This document shows, one piece after another, positions 7,290-15,080 of a DNA stretch of 64,000 nucleotides (positions are counted from its first letter, which is position 1; each line of letters starts with the position of its first letter). Source of the DNA: Burkholderia sp. GAS332 (lineage in GTDB: Bacteria > Pseudomonadota > Gammaproteobacteria > Burkholderiales > Burkholderiaceae); the NCBI GenBank assembly GCA_900142905.1, contig FSRV01000002.1:4464001-4528000 (forward strand), in the 5' to 3' direction. The position numbers were made by a program, and so were the translations under genes. The notes beneath the pieces are model-generated. The model was not told the origin of the DNA and did no database searches. It saw nothing but the letters and a program-made list of their open reading frames with translations.

Positions 7290-8936
7290 ATGTCGACTCC
7301 AACGCAAGTTTCAACATCGCGGAGCGCCGTGCTCGATTCGGCGCACCTCGGCGACATTAAGGGCGCGCTGGGCACGATCGCTCATCACGACACCGCGCCC
7401 CGCACCAATTGGTGGGCGCGTTTCCGCACACTGCTGGCGATTCTCGGTCCGGGCCTTATCGTGATGGTCGGCGACAACGATGCAGGCGCCTTCGGCACCT
7501 ACACCCAGGCCGGCCAGAACTACGGCACCACCTTGCTGTGGACCATGCTGCTGCTCGTGCCCGTGCTCTTCGTCAACCAGGAAATGGTGCTGCGACTGGG
7601 CGCCGTCACCGGTGTCGGCCACGCACGCCTCATCTTCGAACGCTTCGGCAAATTCTGGGGTGCGTTCAGCGTTGTCGATCTGTTTATCCTGAACGCGCTG
7701 ACTATCGTGACCGAGTTCATCGGTATCACGTTCGTCCTCGATTTCTTCGGTATCTCCAAGATTCTGGGGGTCTGCATTGCTGCGGCGCTAACGATGGCGG
7801 CCGTCAGTACAGGCAACTTCAGACGATTCGAACGCTTCGCCGTCGTACTGTGCCTGCTGAGCCTGTTGCTGGTGCCGGTGCTGGTGTCGATTCACCCGCC
7901 GGTCGGCCAGATGACGCGCGATTTCTTCATTCCGAACTGGCCTGCCCACTCGAAGCTGAGCGATGTGATGCTGCTCGTCATCGGCATTGTCGGTACGACC
8001 GTCGCGCCGTGGCAACTGTTCTTCCAGCAGAGCTATGTGGTCGACAAACGCATCACACCGCGCTTCATGAAGTACGAAAAGGCCGACCTGTGGATTGGCA
8101 TTGTGTTCGTGCTGATTGGCGCCGTGGCGATGATTTCATTCTGTGCCGCGCTGTACGCCGGCAAGCCTGAGTTCGGCAATTTCACGGACGCAGGTGGTGT
8201 GATTGCAGGCCTGGAAAAATATGCGGGTCGCACATCCGCCACGCTCTTCGCCGTGGCACTGCTCGATGCCTGCATCATCGGCGCTGCAGCCGTGTCGCTG
8301 TCGACCGCATACGCGATCGGCGACGTGTTCAAGATTCGCCACTCGCTGCATCGCCCTGTGTCGGACGCCAAGGGTTTCTATCTCGTCTACTTCGGCATTG
8401 TTGCCGCCGCCGCGGCGCTGGTGCTGATTCCCGGCAGCCCGCTGGGTCTGCTGACTGAAGCCGTGCAAACGCTCGCCGGTGTATTGCTGCCGAGCGCCAC
8501 CGTGTTTCTGCTGCTGCTGTGCAACGACAAGGCCGTTCTGGGCCCGTGGGTCAACTCGAAGAAACTGAACCTGTTCACGGGCGCCGTTATCTGGGTGCTG
8601 GTGATGCTGTCCATCATCCTGACTGCCTCGGTCGTCTACCCGGACATCACGGGCGAAACGATTCTGGAAACGCTCGCTGGCGGGACGCTGCTGGCTATCT
8701 TTGGCTACGCCGCCACGACCGGGATTCGCCGACTCCGTCGCGAAGCCGCGGATGGAGACGCGCAGAAGTACCCGAAGAACGCTCGCGATACGTGGCGCAT
8801 GCTGCCACTGGACGAACTGCCGCCGCCGAATCTCACGCTGGCCAAGCGCGTCTGGATGGGTGTGCTGCGCGGCTACCTGCTGCTGGCCGTTGGTCTTGTT
8901 GTGCTGAAGGTCGTGCAGATGACATTCATGAAATAA
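7290..8936 (+). CDS. Nramp-related divalent metal transporter (copy 2, variant metal site)
   Basis: A 548-residue membrane protein, longer than MntH because of an approximately 45-residue soluble N terminus and a C-terminal cytoplasmic stretch followed by one more helix. The start at 7290 follows GGGAGAAAG. TM1 reads VGDNDAGAFGTYTQAG, so DPGN has become DAGA (64-67). TM6 reads GTTVAPWQLFFQQS, with Ala in place of the metal-selecting Met. Replacement of this Met by Ala is a reported trait of Nramp-related Mg2+ transporters (family knowledge). With mgtC 440 bp downstream, Mg2+ or a similar hard cation is the most likely substrate (inference). It is clearly diverged from copy 1 rather than a recent duplicate. 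Confidence 0.9.
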   Translation: MSTPTQVSTSRSAVLDSAHLGDIKGALGTIAHHDTAPRTNWWARFRTLLAILGPGLIVMVGDNDAGAFGTYTQAGQNYGTTLLWTMLLLVPVLFVNQEMVLRLGAVTGVGHARLIFERFGKFWGAFSVVDLFILNALTIVTEFIGITFVLDFFGISKILGVCIAAALTMAAVSTGNFRRFERFAVVLCLLSLLLVPVLVSIHPPVGQMTRDFFIPNWPAHSKLSDVMLLVIGIVGTTVAPWQLFFQQSYVVDKRITPRFMKYEKADLWIGIVFVLIGAVAMISFCAALYAGKPEFGNFTDAGGVIAGLEKYAGRTSATLFAVALLDACIIGAAAVSLSTAYAIGDVFKIRHSLHRPVSDAKGFYLVYFGIVAAAAALVLIPGSPLGLLTEAVQTLAGVLLPSATVFLLLLCNDKAVLGPWVNSKKLNLFTGAVIWVLVMLSIILTASVVYPDITGETILETLAGGTLLAIFGYAATTGIRRLRREAADGDAQKYPKNARDTWRMLPLDELPPPNLTLAKRVWMGVLRGYLLLAVGLVVLKVVQMTFMK

Positions 8937-9149
8937 AAAACGTCCGCGCCGACCGCATTTTCGGTCATTCGCACAGACGCAGTGCAGCTCTCGTCGTCGC
9001 CAGATGGACGGGAACACAAAGCGTGAAGGGCGAATGCCGTGAGCCGGAATCGAACGCTCTCTGCACGCGCGGTGCGGCTCACGGGGTATCGGCCTCGTGG
9101 CCGGATCGCGCGCATCCGCCGGTCGTCACGCAGCAGACCACTCAGTTTC

Positions 9150-9251
9150 ATGGAATGGTTTTTTATCGTTGCGTGGGCCTGTGTCCTGATGGCACTCGTT
9201 TGGGCAGTGCTGATAGTCGGCATGATTCGAACGATTCGCGAGATGCCCTGA
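9150..9251 (+). CDS. 33-residue single-helix membrane microprotein between Nramp and mgtC
   Basis: The ORF starts ATG at 9150. The product begins MEWFFIVAWACV, is hydrophobic for about 25 residues and ends in a basic/acidic tail, MIRTIREMP. One helix with a charged C-terminal tail resembles MgtR and MgtS in build, which act on MgtC and MgtA in enterics, though no homology is claimed. It lies between the Nramp gene and mgtC in the same direction. The SD is weak, and the frame stays open upstream to 9039, so a longer product is possible but would be Arg-rich and unlikely. Confidence 0.4.
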   Translation: MEWFFIVAWACVLMALVWAVLIVGMIRTIREMP

Positions 9252-9379
9252 AGGCCTCATCGTGCGATTCCGCGGGCGCCGCGTAGCCTGCTCCAATGGC
9301 GAATAGGCTTCACATGCATGGATGGCTTGCCTGCGGGCAACACGCTGTGCACCCCTCCATACGAAATAAACAGGCAAAC

Positions 9380-10087
9380 ATGACGCTGGACTTTGTTTTG
9401 CGGCTACTCGCTGCATTTGCATGTGGGGTGGTCATTGGACTCGAGCGCCAGATGCGTCAACGGACAGCGGGCTTGCGTACGATTACGCTCGTTGCGAGCG
9501 GCGCCTGTCTGTTTGTCACCCTTGGGGTGCTGACGGGAAACGGGACGACCGGTGTGACGCAAATCGCCTCATATGTCGTCTCTGGTGTCGGCTTTCTCGG
9601 CGGTGGCGTCATCATGCGCGACAAGGGCTCGATACAAGGCGTCAATACGGCAGCCACGCTCTGGTGCTCAGCCGCAGTCGGCGTTTTATGCGGTGCGGGG
9701 CACTTTGGCCCCGCCGCCGCAGGAACCGCTGTCGTGCTGCTCACGAATACCGTTCTGCGCGAAGTGAGCCGCGCAATCAATTTCGCCCCCGTCTCGGCCG
9801 CAGACCTTGTGCGTGAGTACACGCTCACTGTGGTCTGCCGCGAAGCCGACGAAGTGCATATCCGTGCATCGCTGTCCAATTCGATGTCCTCGGCGCCGCT
9901 TTCGTTTCAGAGTTTGACCAGCCGCGACTACGAGGACGACCCGCAACGTATCGAGGTGACGGCGACACTCAAGCTGCACCCGAAGGACCAACCCAAGCTT
10001 GAACACATCGCCAGCCGCCTGAGTATGGAGAAAGGCGTCTCGAGCGTCAGCTGGTTGGGCCTCGACGCTGAGCCTACGCCGGAATAA
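9380..10087 (+). CDS. MgtC/SapB-family membrane protein
   Basis: 235 residues. About four N-terminal hydrophobic helices include the family core GVGFLGGGVIMRDKGSIQGV followed by NTAATLWCSAAVG, matching GxGFLGAG...V.GLTTAA.LW...A.G of MgtC. The C-terminal soluble part (about 150-235) has the size of the ACT-like domain of enteric MgtC. The start at 9380 (MTLDFVLRLLAAFACG), after CAGGCAAAC, was chosen over an in-frame start 84 bp upstream because the extra residues are not membrane-like. MgtC proteins are induced by low Mg2+ and modulate ATP synthase or cation homeostasis in the inner membrane (family knowledge). Proximity to two variant Nramp genes is consistent with a Mg2+ role. Confidence 0.88.
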   Translation: MTLDFVLRLLAAFACGVVIGLERQMRQRTAGLRTITLVASGACLFVTLGVLTGNGTTGVTQIASYVVSGVGFLGGGVIMRDKGSIQGVNTAATLWCSAAVGVLCGAGHFGPAAAGTAVVLLTNTVLREVSRAINFAPVSAADLVREYTLTVVCREADEVHIRASLSNSMSSAPLSFQSLTSRDYEDDPQRIEVTATLKLHPKDQPKLEHIASRLSMEKGVSSVSWLGLDAEPTPE

Positions 10088-10145
10088 CTTTCGGGCGGAA
10101 CCACTGGACGACGCGCACGTTCGCCGTGTTTCATCGCAGATGCGG

Positions 10146-10185
10146 CCGCGCTTTCACACGTGAGGCATGACGTGTGAAAGCGCGG
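10146..10185. repeat. Perfect 16-bp inverted repeat
   Basis: CCGCGCTTTCACACGT (10146-10161), loop GAGGCATG, then ACGTGTGAAAGCGCGG (10170-10185). All 16 bp pair. No T-run follows on either strand, so it is not a standard intrinsic terminator. It lies 59 bp after the mgtC stop and 134 bp before the next gene, and could stabilise an mRNA 3' end or bind a protein. Confidence 0.75.
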
Positions 10186-10318
10186 TCACTCTCTCAATCA
10201 ATTTCGAAATATTCCGTTTCAGAACTCACAACTCCATGGTCAACAACGGCGTCGTCGGGCGCGTTGAGCAGATGAACGGCTATAAAGCCGCCCGTCAACC
10301 GGATTGGAGATGCTGACC

Positions 10319-10645
10319 ATGAAACTCGCCTACAAACTTGCCGCTGTTGCCACCCTCGCGATGTCCTTCACTGGCATTGCGTCAGCCCAAACGAACTGGG
10401 ACGCGACTCATCCGCGCCGCGCGGAAGTGAACCAGCGACTCGCGAATCAGGACCATCGCATTCATCAGGAGATTCGTGAGGGCGACATGTCGCATCGCGA
10501 AGCGGCCAGACTGCATCGCGATGACCATCAGATTCGCCAGGAAGAGCGTGACATGGCAAGCCAGGACCGTGGCCACATCACGAAGCGTGAGGACTACGCG
10601 TTGAACCAGCAGGAAAACCACGTTAGCCGCCAGATCGGGCAATAG
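10319..10645 (+). CDS. Small secreted His/Arg/Glu-rich protein
   Basis: 108 residues. The signal peptide runs MKLAYKLAAVATLAMSFTG to a cleavage after ASA (about residue 24). The mature protein is strongly charged and helical, with repeated NQRLANQDHRIHQE, HREAARLHRDDHQIRQEER and DYALNQQENHVSRQIGQ stretches. This pattern of Gln, His, Arg and Glu is familiar from periplasmic proteins widespread in Burkholderiaceae, whose function is unknown to me. The ATG at 10319 was chosen, with GGAG 9 nt upstream; a TTG 15 bp earlier is possible. It is monocistronic, between the hairpin at 10146 and a small gene at 10834. Confidence 0.8.
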   Translation: MKLAYKLAAVATLAMSFTGIASAQTNWDATHPRRAEVNQRLANQDHRIHQEIREGDMSHREAARLHRDDHQIRQEERDMASQDRGHITKREDYALNQQENHVSRQIGQ

Positions 10646-10833
10646 GGTTGCAACAGCGCCCAGCGTCGACTCTCAGAGGGCTCGGCGCTGGTTTGTCTGA
10701 ATCACCCCGGTATAGGTGTGGCGATACCGCGCCCATGTCCACGGCCTGGAAGTCACGGAAATGGGTCGCGCGCCACGCTTCGAGACCGTCACCTTATCCG
10801 ACGCCCATGTCCTCCGACTTGTTGGAGGGGAAA

Positions 10834-11064
10834 ATGAAAAACTCAAGCGACCAGTCCCTGCGCCGCCAGGTAGAAAAGTGGCTTGCCCCGGCACCTGGAA
10901 GCCCGGTTCGGGTGACTGAATTCAGTCGCACCCGTTGGGATGGCCGGCGCTACGTGTGCGTCAGAACATCGTCATCGGCCGACGCCCGCGCATTGCTTTT
11001 CTTCCGGCACGATGACGGGAGCTGGTGCGTGTTCCCGGCTACGCGCGCTCAGATATTAATCTGA
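10834..11064 (+). CDS. Hypothetical small protein, 76 residues
   Basis: The product begins MKNSSDQSLRRQVEKWLAP and ends FFRHDDGSWCVFPATRAQ. It is soluble and basic, with no signal. The SD GGAGGGG precedes the ATG at 10834. The last 16 bp overlap convergently with the 3' end of kup. I have a general memory of similar short proteins in Burkholderia genomes but no function. Confidence 0.7.
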   Translation: MKNSSDQSLRRQVEKWLAPAPGSPVRVTEFSRTRWDGRRYVCVRTSSSADARALLFFRHDDGSWCVFPATRAQILI

Positions 11065-12947
11065 CCACCCATTTCCACCACGCGGTTAGCGGGCAGGCTG
11101 TAATACTCGGCCGCCTGCGCCCCATTTCTTGCCAGAAACGCGAACAGCTTCTCACGCCAGAGCGGCATCGATTTACTTTCACCGGTCGCCACGATGGTAT
11201 CGCGTGCGAGGAAGAACGACGTATCCGCCGCTTCGTACGTCCAGTTCGGCATCTGTTTCTGCGCCAGTTCGAGAATGGCAGGGACGTTTGGAATCTCCAT
11301 GAAGCCGTGGCGAACCGTGACGGCGTAGCATCCGTGCCCGAGGTCGACCACCACCGCTTTGCGCTGGTCGGGAACATGCGGCACGTTGTCTGTGGTACCG
11401 GAAAGGAAGATGTTGACCTGATGCATGACACCGTTGTGCTTCAGGTTATGCAGAAACGCAGAGGGCGCCATGTCTACGACCCCACCCGGAAAAACGGCCG
11501 TGCCATTCACGCGCGGCGGGGCGTGCGCGCCGTCGCACAGGGAGTGAATCAAGGCCACCAGCGGCATATTGTCGGCTTTCATCTTGTCGACAACCGTCTC
11601 GCGTCCCTTATGCCAGGTTGTCATCACGGTAAACAGCACGCCCCCGGCGAGCAGCGGAAACCAGCCGCCTTCAAGGACCTTGCTAACGTTGCTGGATACG
11701 AACACCGCGTCGACCAGGGCGAGAGGACCGATGACCGCCGCGGTTGCAAGCGGCTTCCAGTTCCAGAGGCAGTGGGTGATGAAGTACATCAGCAAGGTGG
11801 TCAGCAGCATGGTCGATGCCACTGCGATACCGTAAGCCGCCGCCAGATTGTCAGAGGACTTGAAGAACACTACGAGAAAGACGACGGCCGCGTAAAGCGA
11901 GACATTGATGAACGGGACATACACTTGCCCGATCTCGTGCGTCGACGTGTGCACGACCGGGATGCGCGGCAGAAAGCCGAGCTGCACGGCCTGCTTGGTC
12001 ATCGAAAAAGCACCCGAGATAACGGCCTGCGACGCGATGATAGTGGCCGCTGTGGCAAGCAAGACCAGCGGCACGAGCGCCCAGCCAGGCGCAGACTGAA
12101 AAAATGGTTGAGCGATTGCTGAAGGCTTTTCCAGAACCAGCGCCGCCTGACCGAAATAGTTCAGCACCAGGCTGGGTAGCACAAGAAGCAGCCACGCGAG
12201 ACGGATCGGCTTTTTGCCGAAATGGCCCATGTCGGCGTAGAGGGCCTCACCGCCAGTCAGCGCCAGAAAGACCGAACCCAGCACGACGAACGCGGTGGCC
12301 GGCGCATGGGTGATGAATTTGACGGCATAGAGCGGCGATACGGCCAGCACAATGTCGGTATGGGTGACGATGTGGGATAGGCCGAGCGCCGCCAGTGTCA
12401 CGAACCAGACGATCATCACCGGTCCGAAAACTTTGCCGACCGCGCCCGTGCCGCGTTTCTGAAGTTTGAAAAGGCCGGTGAGGATGACGAGCGAAATAGG
12501 CACGATCCATTCGCTCAGATGGGGATCCACGAGTGTCACGCCTTCCACCGCGGATATCACCGAAATTGCCGGCGTGATCATCGAATCGCCGTAGAACATG
12601 GCCGCGCCGAATACCCCGAGCGTGAGTAGAACGCCGCGCAACCGCGCAGGCGCGACGCCGGATGCCAGTGCGGTGAGCGCCAGAATGCCGCCCTCACGAT
12701 CGTTGTCCGCGCGCATGACGAAGCTGACGTACTTCAGCGTGACGACAATGATGATCGACCACAGAATCAGCGACACAATACCGAACACATTGGTTTGCGT
12801 GATACCGCCGGCGGCCTTCAGGCACTCGCGGAGGGTATAGAGCGGGCTGGTTCCGATATCACCGAAGACAACCCCGATTGCGCCGAGCACAAGGCCGGGC
12901 GCAGCTTGTTTTGCAGGCGAGGCTGCACTGAGAACAGTGGAGGACAT
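11049..12947 (-). CDS. kup: Low-affinity potassium uptake protein Kup
   Basis: A 632-residue protein of normal Kup length. The family signature VFGDIGTSPLYTLRE lies near residues 28-42, and about 12 hydrophobic helices run to about residue 450, including FYGDSMITPAISV and GGEALYADMGHFG. A C-terminal cytoplasmic domain of about 180 residues follows. Kup is an inner-membrane K+/H+ symporter active at low pH or high demand. The gene is monocistronic and converges with the small gene at 10834. It stands next to the divalent-cation genes, but no shared control signal is seen. Confidence 0.95.
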   Translation of the reverse strand: MSSTVLSAASPAKQAAPGLVLGAIGVVFGDIGTSPLYTLRECLKAAGGITQTNVFGIVSLILWSIIIVVTLKYVSFVMRADNDREGGILALTALASGVAPARLRGVLLTLGVFGAAMFYGDSMITPAISVISAVEGVTLVDPHLSEWIVPISLVILTGLFKLQKRGTGAVGKVFGPVMIVWFVTLAALGLSHIVTHTDIVLAVSPLYAVKFITHAPATAFVVLGSVFLALTGGEALYADMGHFGKKPIRLAWLLLVLPSLVLNYFGQAALVLEKPSAIAQPFFQSAPGWALVPLVLLATAATIIASQAVISGAFSMTKQAVQLGFLPRIPVVHTSTHEIGQVYVPFINVSLYAAVVFLVVFFKSSDNLAAAYGIAVASTMLLTTLLMYFITHCLWNWKPLATAAVIGPLALVDAVFVSSNVSKVLEGGWFPLLAGGVLFTVMTTWHKGRETVVDKMKADNMPLVALIHSLCDGAHAPPRVNGTAVFPGGVVDMAPSAFLHNLKHNGVMHQVNIFLSGTTDNVPHVPDQRKAVVVDLGHGCYAVTVRHGFMEIPNVPAILELAQKQMPNWTYEAADTSFFLARDTIVATGESKSMPLWREKLFAFLARNGAQAAEYYSLPANRVVEMGGQINI

Positions 12948-13220
12948 AGGGGTTCTAAGTTGAGTATTTCGGTAGGCGCGCGGCGTATTGATGGCCGCAA
13001 CTTCTGCGCGTGATGCGAGCGGTAAGTCCGCCTCCAGGCTTGGCTGGAAGGGGCCACTCGTGTGCTTGCGAAACTTCGGGTGCGTGAGCGATCTGCTGCT
13101 ATCTCAAGCGCCAGCTCCCCCATGCTGCAATGGGCAAAGCCACGGCGAAGCCGCCATCGAGGAGGAGGTAGGTGGGCATCGAAATGAAATGTTATTGATG
13201 CGTGATTGAAAGGATGGGCC

Positions 13221-13466
13221 ATGACATTGCGTCGTATGCTACCGGCTCTACCTTTCAGAATATCTGTCGATGATTCTTTGGCCCGCCCAATCCGCCGCGC
13301 GTTCTTGGCTCGCCTATGCAGTAGCGTGTTTGCCGGCGTTCAGGGATGGTTTGGCGATGTTGTCCAGGCGGTGCTGGAGAAGCTTTACGAGCCGGAGGGC
13401 GACAACCCGCAGCACCGTTTGACGGTGATGCGGATTGCGTTCTTGGAAGGATTCAACGCGTGGTAG
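13221..13466 (+). CDS. Possible small protein, 81 residues
   Basis: ATG at 13221 follows AAGGATGGGCC, an acceptable SD. The product ([20 protein letters not shown] to FLEGFNAW) is basic at the N terminus and amphipathic, with no recognised domain. It overlaps the convergent leuB paralogue by 14 bp. No operon partner supports it, so it may be spurious. Confidence 0.35.
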   Translation: MTLRRMLPALPFRISVDDSLARPIRRAFLARLCSSVFAGVQGWFGDVVQAVLEKLYEPEGDNPQHRLTVMRIAFLEGFNAW

Positions 13467-14541
13467 CGCTGCGGGTAATGGCAGCCACGACTGCGTCACC
13501 CATCTGGCCTGTGCTGACCCTGGTCGTGCCTTCGGAGTAGATGTCCGCCGTACGCAAGCCCGACGCGAGCACGTCCTTGACCGCCGATTCGATGCGGTTT
13601 GCAGCGGCGGCCTGGTTGAGTGAGAAACGCAACATCATGGCGGCGGACAGAATCGTCGCCAAAGGATTCGCGATGCCCTTGCCCGCGATGTCCGGGGCGC
13701 TGCCGTGGCTGGGTTCATACAGGCCCTGATTGCTCGCATTCAAGCTGGCCGATGGCAGCATGCCAATCGAGCCTGTGAGCATCGCGGCTTCGTCACTGAG
13801 GATGTCCCCGAACAGATTGCCGGTGACGATCACGTCAAATTTTCTGGGCGCCTTGACCAGTTGCATCGCCGCGTTGTCGACGTACATGTGGTCAAGCTCC
13901 ACGTCCGGGTAGTCCTTGCCGACTTCAGTCACGATGTCCCGCCAGAACTGCGAGGTTTCCAGCACATTGGCCTTGTCGACGCTGGTGAGACGCCTGTTGC
14001 GCTTGCGCGCGGCCTGGAAGGCGACATGGGCGATGCGCTCGACCTCGGGACGCGCGTAGCGCATGGTGTCGAAGCCCTCCTGCGCGCCGGGGAAATGACC
14101 GTCCTCAGCGGTGCGGCGTCCACGGGGTTGGCCAAAATAGACGTCGCCGGTTGCGTCGCGGATGATCAGGATGTCAAGGCCCGAGACCAGTTCGGGTTTG
14201 AGGCTGGAAGCGCCGACCAGTTGCTCGTAACAGATCGCGGGGCGGAGATTGGCAAATAAACCCAGGTGCTTGCGCAAGCCCAGGATTGCCTGCTCGGGAC
14301 GTAAGTGGCGGTCCAGTTGGTCATAGCGCCAGTCGCCTACGGCGCCAAACAGCACGGCGTCAGCTTCCCTCGCCAGTTTGAGCGTGGCTTCTGGCAACGG
14401 GTGACGGTGGGACGCGTAGGCCACACCACCCACTGGGGCGGACTCGGTTTCAAATTTCAGGTCCAGCACGTTCAGGACCTTGATGGCTTCAGCGATGATT
14501 TCGGCCCCGATGCCGTCGCCGGGAAGGATTGCGATTTTCAC
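13453..14541 (-). CDS. leuB: 3-isopropylmalate dehydrogenase-like protein (LeuB paralogue)
   Basis: 362 residues, normal LeuB length. It opens [19 protein letters not shown] and carries [35 protein letters not shown], the Asp-rich metal segment [13 protein letters not shown] and [14 protein letters not shown], all family hallmarks. LeuB oxidatively decarboxylates 3-isopropylmalate with NAD+ in leucine synthesis. No leuCD lies nearby, whereas Burkholderiaceae usually carry leuB beside leuCD. The loop RELTGxxYFG of typical LeuB is [10 protein letters not shown] here. It may therefore be an accessory copy, or act on tartrate, malate or another 2-hydroxy acid (inference). The family is certain, the substrate less so. 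Confidence 0.8.
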   Translation of the reverse strand: MKIAILPGDGIGAEIIAEAIKVLNVLDLKFETESAPVGGVAYASHRHPLPEATLKLAREADAVLFGAVGDWRYDQLDRHLRPEQAILGLRKHLGLFANLRPAICYEQLVGASSLKPELVSGLDILIIRDATGDVYFGQPRGRRTAEDGHFPGAQEGFDTMRYARPEVERIAHVAFQAARKRNRRLTSVDKANVLETSQFWRDIVTEVGKDYPDVELDHMYVDNAAMQLVKAPRKFDVIVTGNLFGDILSDEAAMLTGSIGMLPSASLNASNQGLYEPSHGSAPDIAGKGIANPLATILSAAMMLRFSLNQAAAANRIESAVKDVLASGLRTADIYSEGTTRVSTGQMGDAVVAAITRSATTR

Positions 14542-15080
14542 GGTCAGTTTTTCTTCAGGTTGAATAGTTTACTTGCTCGGCTCAAGTCTTTTCTTATCGA
14601 CCCGAGCGCCCGGTTGTTCAAGAAGGGATTGTTGACCCGCTTTTAAACCGGTACAAGGCAACTGGTTATCCTAGGTTTGATGCTACCGTGATCGAACCTG
14701 ATAGCTGCGATGAAGCAGCGTACCGGGTTTCGCAATGACAGCGCCAACTCGTCGATGCAATCTACATGGAAAGGCCAAATGTAGTAATCCGCCAACATGT
14801 TAGCTTTATCCGTCAGCCGTCATTTTCGACGCAACGGACTATGTATGATGCACCGCAACCAGAAGACACTTTTCTACATGACTGTCGTGGCGGTCGTCTT
14901 TAGCAGATAGCATGGTGTGCCGTATGGATACAGAAACCATAGCGATTATCGATTCAATTTAATTTGGACTGCATAGTTATAAATTGATTTGATTGAGTGC
15001 GCCATTGCGACGATCAGTTGCGGTGACGATTGTCCGGGCTTTATTCACCGCCGTGCGTTTTGATACCAACAACTATAGAC
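14542..15080. other. Intergenic region, no gene seen
   Basis: 539 bp between the divergent leuB paralogue and yjbH. The part from about 14930 to 15000 is A+T-rich and probably holds the yjbH promoter, but no well-spaced -35/-10 pair could be fixed. Frames open here have no SD or protein-like sequence. Confidence 0.5.

Noticed and set aside
11025..12122. 365-codon plus-strand frame opposite kup
   Set aside because: Arg/His/Asp-rich shadow without SD; kup on the minus strand is certain.
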